Part shown: positions 22,216 through 32,329 of the stretch, piece by piece
How positions within the stretch are numbered: position 1 is the first letter of the stretch
How the letters are laid out: the number at the start of each line of letters is the position of its first letter
Origin: Adiantum capillus-veneris
Lineage: Eukaryota > Streptophyta > Polypodiopsida > Polypodiales > Pteridaceae
DNA length: 64,000 nucleotides
NCBI GenBank assembly: GCA_014529385.2
Contig: CM043952.1
Span: forward strand, 61,458,119 to 61,522,118
Reading direction: 5' to 3'
Notes under the pieces: generated by a model
Seen by the model: only the letters and a program-made list of their open reading frames with translations
Told to the model about the DNA's origin: nothing
Databases searched by the model: none
Position numbers and translations under genes: made by a program

Positions 22216-23257
22216 CAAACACTATCTGCTCATGGCCAACCAACTGTATAGGTGGGGAAAAGAGAGACAACTACGGCAATGTGCTACGAAAAGAGAATAT
22301 TACGTTATCTTAGAACAAGCACACTCAAGATAGCCAAGGGGCATTCCTCTACTGATAAAACGACAAAGCTTGTGCTACACTCAGGCATATGGTGGCCAAC
22401 CCTATTTATGGATGCAGAGATCTATGTCAAACGATGTGATGAATGTCAGCACACAAAACCACCCCTACGGAGAGATGAAATGCCACTAAGGCCAATGATG
22501 GGAGTACGTGCTTTCGCCAAATGGGACATTGACTTCATTGGTCCCATCATACCTCCGGGATACAGATCTCACGTGCAAAACATCATAGTAGCAACAGACT
22601 ACATGACAAAATGGACAGAAGCAAAGGCAACCCAAAAAAACAATGCACGAACTACAGCTCAGTTCCTTTTCGAACTACAGGTCTACCCATAGAAATAGTG
22701 AGCGTGATAGGGGAACATACTTTTTAAACGACGTCATTGAAAGCCTCCTTGACGAATTCATGGTGGTCCATCGCAAATCAGCACCCTATCATCCGCAAGC
22801 TAATGGGCAAGCACAGAGTACCAACAAAATCTTATGCACTGTACTCACCAAAATAGTCAGTAACTCACGGAATGATTGGGATCAAAAGCTACAGACAACA
22901 TTATGGGCTTACACAGTAGCTTTTAAAACTTCCATTGGGATGACTCCCTTTAACCTGGTGTTCGGGATTAATGCAATCCTACCCATCAAATTTTTAATAA
23001 AAAACCTACGAGTGGCAACACAATTAGGATGGAGGGGCCATGAGCTATCGGAGAGACTAGACACCCTGGAACAATTAGATGAAACCCGACTTAGAGCGAT
23101 AGCTAGGATATATACTCAAAAAAAACAAATGAAGGCTTTCCATGATCACCACGTGATTAGCAAGGAGTTCCAAAATGGGGATTACATTTTAATGTACACC
23201 CTCAAACAACACTCCAAAAAACTCAAAAAGCGAGGTGGGGCCTTTTGTAATACATGA
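22216..23257 (+). pseudogene. pol: Gypsy copy 1 integrase
   Basis: The frame resumes after the copia insert with the H-H-C-C finger: histidines in GHSSTDKTTKLVLHSG and C-x2-C in KRCDECQ. The core has the first aspartate in KWDIDFIGPI and the segment IIVATDYMTKW. A frameshift follows near 22680. In the next frame the expected S-D-N-G segment reads ERDRGTYF, losing the second catalytic aspartate. The catalytic glutamate segment reads NGQAQSTNK, with glutamine instead of glutamate. The later region (TPFNLVFGINAILP, then a basic C-terminus) matches the longer copy at 50900-51110. Two of three catalytic residues are therefore lost. Confidence 0.88.
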
Positions 23258-23534
23258 TATATCACAAAGTGGCACCATCAAGCTTGCAACATTAGCATGT
23301 GAGGAGATTCCTAATTGGACGAGTGGCTGAAGATTAAAGAAATATCTTCTTCCGCTGACACCAGAAGAACTCAAAACAATACATGCAACAGCTCAGTGCA
23401 GAATTCAAACACATGAAATTCGAGAACAGGCACAGCAAGAAGCCAAAATCAAAATAATAAAGCACAAAGAGCAAGCAAAATTTCAGAGAAAAGCACATCA
23501 GAATGAAGGTATCGATACTACTGCGATAGCATCC

Positions 23535-23900
23535 ATGCAAACGATAGCTACATGGTTAGGAGGAATGGATCTACGCATTAATTTACAACTTGCTCATGGC
23601 ACCACCGAGCGAGCATTAGTGGACACTCGGGCCAGAACTAATGTTGTTAACTACTCCACTTTCAAAAAAATCACGCAGGATCCTCTAATGCCAAACACAA
23701 TGGGGTTCAAAGTAGTAAAGAAAGGCACATTGGATAGTCTGGGTCACATACATTTACCAATCACTATTGATGGAATAGTTTAGCCGCATCAATTTCATAT
23801 GGTCGATCAGCATCTTAACCAAGCAGTTATTCTGGGAGTGCCATGGATGTGCACTTATCAATCCACGCCAAACTGGCAGGACAATACCTTACAGCTCAAA
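23535..23900 (+). pseudogene. Second retropepsin-like domain after integrase, copy 1
   Basis: Downstream of integrase the sequence encodes ERALVDTRARTNVVNYSTF, which has the shape of the retropepsin active site L-V-D-T-G-A with glycine changed to arginine. About 60 residues later, after a stop at 23781-23783, comes AVILGVPWMCTY, equivalent to the conserved I-L-G-R-P-W segment near the C-terminus of these proteases. Its position downstream of integrase is not where gypsy elements keep protease. A homologous domain lies in the same place in the longer copy (51492-51866), so it is a family feature. With DTR in place of DTG this copy would be inactive. Confidence 0.65.
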
Positions 23901-23989
23901 CAAAGAGGACCAATATTTTGCCACGCCCTTTGTACAAACAGACCATGTATGGGAACCTCTACCATTGCCACATACACCAATTCAGCGAT

Positions 23990-24400
23990 ATTCCACAACC
24001 GTGGTCAAGAAAATATAGGTTAAAAAATCCATCATGCAAACCAATCCTAAGAAATTGTGGATACCAAAACGACAAAGCAATACAAGTCAGCCTACGTTGC
24101 CTCCACAGAAATCCGACCTCGCCAAATTGCCTACGGCTTTTGTCGGACAAACTAGGCCAATCCAACACTACCCTCAACAACCAAAAAATGTCAAGTGGTT
24201 ATGGAAACCAAAACAAACTTGCTAACATGATTCCTCTTCTAGGGAATCCATCAGCAAGCAATTTCAGTGGCAACCAAAACAATGCCCTCAAGCAAAACAA
24301 CCAGCAGCATCACAACTTCTGCAGGTCACCGTCAAACACAGGGCGTGTCTTCTACAATTACTATTGTTTGGACCACGCAGCTTCAATGTGACCTCACCAC
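23990..24400 (+). pseudogene. C-terminal tail with W-x-P-K motifs, copy 1
   Basis: Translated pieces contain NPKKLWIPKRQS and NVKWLWKPKQ, separated by Q/N/P-rich sequence, in the same place as the WVPK repeats of the longer gypsy copy. Frames are mixed and broken. The function is unknown. Confidence 0.5.
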
Positions 24401-24564
24401 CACTAGCCACTGAACATATTGTTCAACATCCTCTCTTGCACAGCATTTTGTTTCCCCATGCATATCCTCCATCAACATCATAGAGCCACACTATACGGCT
24501 ATGCATAGACACATGCTTTGTTTCCGTGCACTCTAACACATGTTCATCTGGGACGAGTCACTCT

Positions 24565-24579
24565 AAGAAGGGGAGAAAA
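24565..24579 (+). other. Polypurine tract of gypsy copy 1
   Basis: AAGAAGGGGAGAAAA ends immediately before a TG that starts a probable LTR. Confidence 0.55.
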
Positions 24580-25147
24580 TGCGGCAGGATTATCATTTGT
24601 ATATATCATTATAATCATAATATTTCTTTTCTTTTTCTTTCCTTTCTTTTTCTTTAAAACAAGTTTTTCAGAGTCTTATAAACCCTTAGCTGGCATAATC
24701 ATGAGCCATATCGACACCATCTAATACCAGGATAAGAATATGTATGTAGGGGAGGTTACACTAATTTTGGCTAATTTTTGGCCAACTAATAATAACTGTA
24801 AATAATTTCCTTTTACAAAAAAGCAAAAAACGACAAATAATCAACAAAAATTGATAAGTCGAGCCAGGAAAGTCGGAATTGACTTTTGAAAGCAAACATC
24901 AAAACTTCAAAGCAAGGACTTCAAACATGGCAAATATGGAAAGATTCGGCACAAGATGGTTCTTGAGCCAACTTCTAAGGATCAAAACTAAAGATTGAAT
25001 GCCATTTTTCAACCGAGCGTCAGAAGGAAGAACGGTTCAAACTGAAGGTGATATGAACACCAAGATATGATCAATGGAGGTAAGTATAAATGGGGCATTT
25101 TGGGTAGACTAGGAACATATAGTCAAATGGGGCAACATAAGCTCATT

Positions 25148-25242
<95 letters not shown>

Positions 25243-25387
25243 CCACAGAAGCATAGAGTTTTCGGATTTGTTTCTGCCTGTTGTGACCACCTTGGTAGAT
25301 CTTACTACACCAGATTTGACGGATATGATCATTAACCTTGCAAGAACATATGTGTATGCTCCATACTGCATCAACATTTCCAAAACA
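24580..25387 (+). repeat. Probable LTR of another family, with (GA)n
   Basis: It begins TGCGGCAGG after a polypurine tract and ends CAAAACA before a sequence like a Met-type primer site. A TATA-like element GTATAAATGGGGC lies at about 25086, and a GA microsatellite at 25155-25238 follows it. It does not match the family-B LTR that starts gypsy copy 1, so this junction is chimeric or rearranged. I found no second copy in the window. Confidence 0.45.
25155..25238. repeat. (GA)n microsatellite
   Basis: Pure GA dinucleotide run of about 84 bp inside the probable LTR. Confidence 0.97.
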
Positions 25388-25402
25388 ATAGATCAGAGCA
25401 GT
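25388..25402 (+). other. Possible primer-binding site
   Basis: ATAGATCAGAGCAG shares ATCAGAGC with the Met-type primer site and follows a CA-ending probable LTR. Confidence 0.35.
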
Positions 25403-25526
25403 ACAAAGTCACAAAATCTGCAAACTACGGGGAATTCTTAAACTCATCCAAAACCAAAAACCTTTCACCAATAGACCCCAAATAGCTGGAAAATCATGCA
25501 AGACAAAAACAGTAGCAAAAGGTATT

Positions 25527-26656
25527 GGAACATGGATCGTGATCCACGATCCATGTTCCACAAACCCTAAAATCAGCAAAATTTGTACAGGAGCACCCAC
25601 AGGTGGTCAGGAACAAACTCCTATAGTTGGAATTTCAAAATGCCTCCCAACATGGATCGCAATCCATGTTTCTTTTTGACAAAATTAGGGCAGGAGTGGC
25701 TCACTAGCTGGGGAATGCAAAAATATGAGTGGTGCTGCAAAAATAATCCTAAAAAATGCTCTTAAGATCATCAAATCCTCTTGGTTGGCCACCTTCAGTC
25801 TGCAAATGGTCTTTTCATTTTTGGAGGAAAAAGGGTAGGATTCCAACAAAAACTCAGGGAAAAGACAAATGGTAGGATGCTAGCAAAACTTATGAAGAAG
25901 GGCTAAAAGCAGAGTTTTTGAGAAGTTTTCAATTTGTTGCTTAAGCTAGTCAGGAGACTTCACACTCTCCTTGAATCCTATCAACAAGGAAATGTAACTT
26001 AAGGATGTTTGCAGGATCAAAACCAAGCAAAAAACTACTTGCAAAATGGTGGAAAATGCAAGAATCAATTTGTCTCCTCAAATGGATTCAAATTCTGATG
26101 GAATTTGATAGGGAGCCAGACAAAGTTGTGCACTACAGGCCCAAATCATTGGGAATCAAGGCAATGACAGATATCAGGCAAACCATTTGCCCAAAAATGG
26201 TTTTGAGAAATAGATATAGTCAAGACGGAAAAAACATGGCCATAAACTAGTAAAATGGGGTAAACTAAGGAAAAACGTGTCTAAATCTGAAAAAATTACA
26301 CAGTGTACTAGGAAGACCTATAGGAACATGTGTGCAAGCCATGAAGTTTCAAGCCATTTGCATTCCAAATCCACTTCAAATGCCAAAATTTTCTAAGTCT
26401 GCAAAAGATTTTGAAAAATTAGCCCAAGTGTCAAACCATTGATCCAAATCCCAAAAATTTTGGACCAAGGCATCATCTAGATGAACCCTACCAGATGGTA
26501 TCTTCAGATTTCCAAAATGTTGCCCAACATGGATCGCGATCCATGCACCTCAAACCCTAAATACAAAAAAAATTGCATAATAGCATCTCCATATGTCCAG
26601 GAACAACCCCTAGTTGGAATTTCAAAATTCCTCCCAACATGGATCACGATCATGTT
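25527..26656 (+). repeat. Leader repeats carrying GGATCGCGATCC-type palindromes
   Basis: Long palindromes recur. At 25527-25559 a 15-bp arm GGAACATGGATCGTG is followed by a 3-nt loop and its exact complement. At 25649-25670 there is an AACATGGAT arm pair with one mismatch. At 26528-26545 there is a perfect 18-bp palindrome with half-site CATGGATCG. At 26637-26656 there is a decayed copy. The surrounding sequence repeats as a unit of 110-122 bp (for example 'tagttggaatttcaaaat(g/t)cctccc' before the second and fourth). The region lies between the probable primer site and the coding region, so it is an untranslated leader. Confidence 0.75.
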
Positions 26657-26829
26657 TCTTTTTGCCAGAAATCATTTGTTACACTATATCCTTGTGCCTA
26701 TAGTAATCCTAGATGCACTGGTGAAATTTGGTCAAATTTGGGGTAGTTTTGACAAAGTTATGCTCATTTTTCATTTTATGGTCAACTTTGCAACTTTTCA
26801 ACAGTTCTGATCAATGGCTAAAACCTATT

Positions 26830-29800
26830 TTCAATGCTAAAATTGACCACATGATGCCTCAAAAGAAAGCACAAAGGGAGTGGAATGTTGCACCTTATGA
26901 GGTAATAGATATCTCCTCAAATGAGAAAGCTCATATCACAAAACAGGTACTCAAAGAAATACCGGCTAACATCTTCATCGGAAGGTTTCAAGCCACAAAT
27001 GGAGAAATTATAAAGGCCACTATCTTCCCACGGGAAATGTGGACACTGCACCAAAAGCCAGAAGTGCAAGCAGGGGGCAGATGCCTACCGTTAGACAGCT
27101 TCCTACGATTACCTCCTTGAGGAACGGGCTTATGAGCTCATAAGTTCAATTCAGTACAATGGGGAAGCCACTCTGACTGAAAAAGATGGGGCAGTAGTCA
27201 AGGTAAAGATCACAGCAAAAGTAATCAATGAAACCCTCCACTTACATCAAGGGATGCACAATCTATTGCAAAAGACAAAGGCAATAGATAATGATAAAGT
27301 TTTCCTAAAGTAAAGAGGCCACAAGCTAACATATCAGGATTTAAAATACTCGAAAATTGAATTGCCGTTGCGCCTCATATAGCAACACTTCAAAGTGTAG
27401 AAGCGACCCAGATATGCAGAACTGTTGTTGCACATGGTGGTAGTAATGGCAATGGTCTTGGCAGATAGAAGAGTGATCAACTACAATTTTGGAAATTACC
27501 TCCTTGACAACATTGTCGAAGCAAACCTAAATGGGAAGGGCCTACATGAATGCGGGACCAATGCTGATGTGGATTGCCTATCATGCACTAGGGATGATTG
27601 AAGATCTACCACCCATAGAAGTGAAAATAGATCTGATTCACACGTCTAAAAGAGCAGTAAGACATGTGGCCTAACGTTCCACCAGCCCAAAACCAGAAGC
27701 TAAGCAAACAAGGCAAAGCGCAACCATAAGAGATTCTGACAATGAAAAGACAGAGTTGGATGCTCGGAGTAGCCAGGAAGCTCGGTCCCAACAGAGAGAC
27801 ATTCCTTTGAAGTACAAGTCTTCAAAGGAGGAGCACAACACCCTCTCGGATATACACGATTGAGGAAGAAAACGACACACGTGGCAGAAGCTATCCCAAT
27901 TACTCATGCCAGGGGGACAATGGAAGAAGCACAGACGTGGAGGGAAAGGCTCCGCCAATAGAAGCACGAAGAAAAAAATAACCCAAGGAACAGAGGCTGA
28001 TGATGAAAAAGAGGAAGAAGAAGAAGAAAACATTCCATTGCTACGCAGGCAGACAACTTCTCTGGAAAGGATCAAGCAGCAGAAAAGACAGGAAGCTGAG
28101 GAAAAATGAGAGATTGCAAGGGCCATGCTACAACGAATCCATAACGAGCTCAAGCAAAAGATGGAGCAAAGGGAGAAAGAAGAAGCAAAGAAACCACACG
28201 TCAATGATCTCGAATCATCTTACGAATCTACTCAAAGTAAAAAAGAGGAAGATAACTCACAAGGGGAGGACCGGCAAGACACGCATGACCAGCAGGGTCG
28301 GGAGTTTGATTCTCCCAAGGACATTGGGGTACCTCTAGAGACTGCAATAAAAGGGAAAGAAAAAGTTGAAGACCTGCCAGAGCAAGGAGCGGAGAAGAGG
28401 CAGTCAAAACAAAACATAGATCTGGAAATGGAGGCAACACAACCAAAGCCTATCAAAACTTCCGCAGCTATACAAGATCCGAAACTGAAAGAAAAAACAA
28501 TTGATGAGGCTGAAACACCAGATCAAGGGCAAAAAAGCAGCAGAGGCCAAGATCGCCTCGATCACATGCTATAATAGAGGGAGGAGCGGAAATAATCTAG
28601 TCATTTGACATTGATTCTCACTTAGATTAGATCAAGCTCTAGTTTCAATGCCAAAGGGCTCTTTACAACCTGTGGGGGCTGGAATTGGACGATACTAAAA
28701 GAGACGCATCTAAAGTAGCTAAAGATGCCCTGCAGCTAAAGCAAAGAATTGAAGCATTAGAGAAATCACAGCTCCAAACCCAATCTGAGTTGCAAAGGGA
28801 ACAAGAAAATGCATCCTACTATTACAAGGAGGTGCAACAGTTTAATAAGGCAAACTCCGCACTGCAAGTTGAGCAGCAACGCCTCGAGAAGGAACTAACC
28901 AAAGAAAGAGAACAAAATGAGAAGCTGCAAGGCTCATCTGTTGTGGTTAGCAGGACTTTGACTTAGCTCTTAGCCATACAAGAGACCCCCACCTCCTCAA
29001 CGGTGACTGCAAGATCAGCCTCCTTGAACCAAGAGGTTAAAGATTTAAAAGAAGCCCTGGCTCAGGAAAAGTATGATAGACAGATTGTGACAACATGACA
29101 TAGGGCCCTACAATGAGCCAAAGACAAAGAAATTCATGAATTAAGGAAGCAATTGGCTGAGGCACGAGGGGACTTGGAGACTCTGAAGTCCAATCAGGCA
29201 AAGCATCAACAAATAGCCCCAGTAGACTTTGAGCAAGAAGGAGGTTTTGCGCAGTCCACATTTGAGGCTCACCAAACAGAGGTGCCAACTACTAGCACTG
29301 GAAAAGCAACACAAGAATCTGCAGATCCAGCCATGACATCCACTTTGGATTTGGCCAAGGAATAAATTTAGCGTTGGATCTCAGAATTCAAGGATCCTTC
29401 GCACAAAGCATATCTGCAATATGAGCTGAAAGTGCTAGAATCGGCTGCCCTCCTTATGCTCACTCCACATGAGGTGGTAAAGAACCTCGGGCATAAGATG
29501 ATCGCCCTGCCCCACTGATGCAGCAAGAGGCTAGATTATGGCAGCAAAGAATGCTACCAGAACTTGAACCAAACAGCCGAGGGGATTACAGAGATGTTCA
29601 TGTCACGACAATTCAGATTCAAACCATCATTGACAATCAACCCCTCTGGTAAAAGAAATGGTTCGAGCAAAGACCAACAGACGAAACCTATTACAGGAAC
29701 GCTCCACATTATCTCAGGATCGACCCAACTTACTGTCCCATCAACAGACGGTAATCCTGGGACAGCTTTTACTCTTGGCAAAGCAAAAGGCTGACAGTGT

Positions 29801-30311
29801 TGAACTACCCAATTATCACAAAGCCACTCAATAACAACCCACCGTTCGAGCAATATATGGTTTAGACTCTCAAAGGGGTGATTAACATGATGAAGGAGAT
29901 CCCGGATGTGCATGCCAGATGCTCATGAAAATTGCCAAGATTCTCATAGCTTTTAATGGTATAGATGCAGTACAGCATCCCTAGCAGATTTTCGTGGAAG
30001 GCACAAGAGGGATTTGCTGGAATATGGAGACAGAAATCCCAATCAGGAACTTCATCATGGGATTGTATGCAAGAGACATGTTCCTGCCCTCTCACTACAT
30101 GCAGACCTTTGAGGAGGCGTTCATGATCGACTTCTTCGAAGTGCACTCCTCCATATTCAATCCCATGACAAAAGACCTGTCAGCACGTTATATCTCATAT
30201 CAAAGTACCCTCAACAACAACCCTTTCAAAGAGCTGGTCACCAAAGTAGAGATTGAGGCAAGAGCGCATAAGTTCAGACACCTCACTACAACGCTCAAGA
30301 GAAGACAATAG
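26830..30311 (+). pseudogene. Long coiled-coil gene of an LTR element, unknown function
   Basis: Open pieces in several frames form one decayed gene of about 1,100 codons. The N-terminal part includes NAKIDHMMPQKKAQREWNV and IFPREMWTLHQ. A hydrophobic helical part follows near 27420 (AELLLHMVVVMAMVLADRR, then NYNFGNYLLDNIVEANLN) and a segment AGPMLMWIAYHALGMIEDL. The middle is highly charged (27900-28570, K/E/Q-rich). Next come heptad-rich coiled coils (28685-29160, e.g. LQLKQRIEALEKSQLQTQ). The C-terminal part near 30000-30300 contains NFIMGLYARDMFLPSHYMQT. The layout of globular start, charged linker and coiled coil resembles the 'putative plant transposon protein' ORFs of some plant LTR elements, but this is inference. 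No RT, RNase H, integrase or protease was found. Confidence 0.45.
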
Positions 30312-30352
30312 ACTACACTCAGAGACAGATTGCACGAGGAAGTGCAATGAAT

Positions 30353-30365
30353 AGGAAGGGGGGAA
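30353..30365 (+). other. Polypurine tract before 30366 LTR start
   Basis: AGGAAGGGGGGAA directly precedes TGTTTTTTGG, the expected arrangement at the 3' end of an LTR-element internal region. Confidence 0.65.
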
Positions 30366-30967
30366 TGTTTTTTGGATCCAACAATCTGACACATGAGAGG
30401 CGGATGCACACCAACGGATGCACACCAAACCCTGTAAACGCTCGCTCAATTTTTTGAAAGAAGCCGTGTAATTCAGCTTATGATGATTTGTAATTGTAAT
30501 GTAATTTGACATACCCTCTCAGTATCTCTGAGTCTACATCCTTGTAAGTGGCCGAATGGCCGTGGGAAAGCTCCCTTAACCTTTAAGTCAAAACCCTTAG
30601 TTCTAGACTAAGGAGGTATCATTAGCAAGGAGGATTTTTTTGAACGTTCACTATGAGAGCTTCTTGCTGCTACAAATTGTAATCCTCTTTTCTCCTGGAC
30701 TGGTAATCAGAATTCATTTTTGAATAGCACATTGTGTGCCTTGTCTCTTGCTCTATAATCTAAGTATAACCATTTTCAATTCTGTTGTGGTTCGCGACGT
30801 GTTTCTTGTGAGGTAAATGCATTGATTCAAGGTTAAAATGGTTGTTTTTTGATGTTTTGACCAGCGGGATAAGTGTTTCTATGCTTAAGGGGACCTTTTT
30901 GAGTATTTTTGTTTCAGCTTTCTGCACATTTTTTGTGATGGATCGTGATTTATATACCTTCCCAGAT
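30366..30967 (+). repeat. Putative 3' LTR start, truncated at 30967
   Basis: Non-coding sequence starts TGTTTTTTGGATCC after the polypurine tract. It runs to the junction with the 5'-truncated family-B LTR at 30968. It does not resemble the LTR at 24580, so the pair is not matching. The LTR may be incomplete. Confidence 0.4.
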
Positions 30968-31161
30968 GGTAAGAGTGATCGCCGATGAGAGGCACACTCT
31001 AACTGGAACATTCAAGGGATTAGTTGGGTAAGCATGGGCACCCAAGTGTGAATGGGGCGAGCTCATATAAAAGTCAACTAAACCTAAAATTCACTCATTC
31101 TCTCATTTGTGCAATAGAAGAGTGCTCTTGCTCCATCTCCATCTTCTTCTTCTTCATCTCC

Positions 31162-31258
<97 letters not shown>

Positions 31259-31505
31259 TGCGTGTGCCATCGAGCATTGCGATGACGGCACAGCGGTGGC
31301 GAAGCGGTTGAGCGTGGCGAAGCGGCGGCTCCTTCTTCTTCGCGGCGAGGAATCCTCCACAAAGCAAGCGTAGAGCAGTGAGTGACACACCATCGCCTTC
31401 TTTGAGCTTACTAGTTCAGGCTTGTTGTGTGCTTGGAGCCATTTGTGGCTCGCACATGGTGTATCGGCAAGTTCCTTGCATTGACACGTGCGACATACGC
31501 GCACA
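30968..31505 (+). repeat. Family B LTR, copy 2 (5'-truncated)
   Basis: It matches the LTR at 54123 from the position of 54229 onward (ggtaagagtgatcgccgatg), so about the first 105 bp are missing. It has a TATA box TATAAAA at 31067-31073, a (TG)n run at 31163-31233, a (GA)n run at 31234-31258, and an end in GCACA before the primer site. Confidence 0.88.
31163..31258. repeat. LTR-internal (TG)n(GA)n microsatellite
   Basis: TG run of about 70 bp followed by a GA run of about 25 bp, at the same place as in the other family-B LTRs. Confidence 0.96.
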
Positions 31506-31507
31506 TT

Positions 31508-31527
31508 TTTGGCACCGTTTCCGGGGA
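31508..31527 (+). other. Primer-binding site, Asp tRNA type
   Basis: TTTGGCACCGTTTCCGGGGA matches the Athila/Tat-type TGGCGCCGTTGCCGGGGA site with two substitutions, a few bases after the LTR end. Confidence 0.75.
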
Positions 31528-31602
31528 ATGCCGTGCATTAAGCTCGAGTAGCACTCTGTGCTTCTCCGTGGTGCAATTTCAATTATAGGAAAGGTAGGGA
31601 AG

Positions 31603-31635
<33 letters not shown>

Positions 31636-32329
31636 GAGAAGAGGGATTTGGTGTTATACTATGTGTTTTTTTTGTTAATGGAGTTTTCAAAGGTACTGTG
31701 TTTATTCTCTGTGTATTAAGGTTGTTAGTTTTCTTTGTTAATGGAGTTTTCAAAGGACTGTGTTTATTCTCTGTGTACTAAGGTTGTTAGTTTTCTGTGT
31801 ACAGTAAGTAGGAAGTAGATCTGTGAAAGTTAATAGAGTGTGTTAGTGTGTAACAGTAGGTGTATTAGTTAGAAGTAGGTAGATAGAGTGTGTGTGTGCT
31901 CTCGCGCAGGCTGCGGCGACCTTATCCTTTATTATTATTATTATTTAAAAAAATTAAAATAATAATAAAAAAACAAATTTAAAGGTAGGACCGGGATCGA
32001 GAGAATATCTCCCAGACCCAAGCCCAAGCTCATGCTCAGGCCTAGGCCTCAGTCGCCTTTTAAAATTATGAATTTTAGCTTCACACGTAGCTAAAAATCG
32101 ATTTTTTGAGGACCAACGAAACTTCAGATGCCCGAAAATTGTGTTGTAAAGCACACAGCGACCCTCTAAGTGATACGCTCATTTCGAGCTATCACACACT
32201 TTAATCAAAAAAATCAAACATTAACAAACATTAAAAACGTAAAAAACACGAGTGAAAATGGACGCTTAAAAAAGGTAAGCGGTTAACCTTCGAGGTTATT
32301 CGCCGACGTTTGTAGGGTGCCAAAGGCAC
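31528..32329 (+). other. Untranslated leader of gypsy copy 2
   Basis: This is non-coding. It contains a (TG)n run at about 31604-31635, and a 63-bp unit at 31671-31733 repeated in tandem at 31734-31795 (ttgttaatggagttttcaaa...). The remainder is A/T-rich up to the gag start. Confidence 0.65.
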
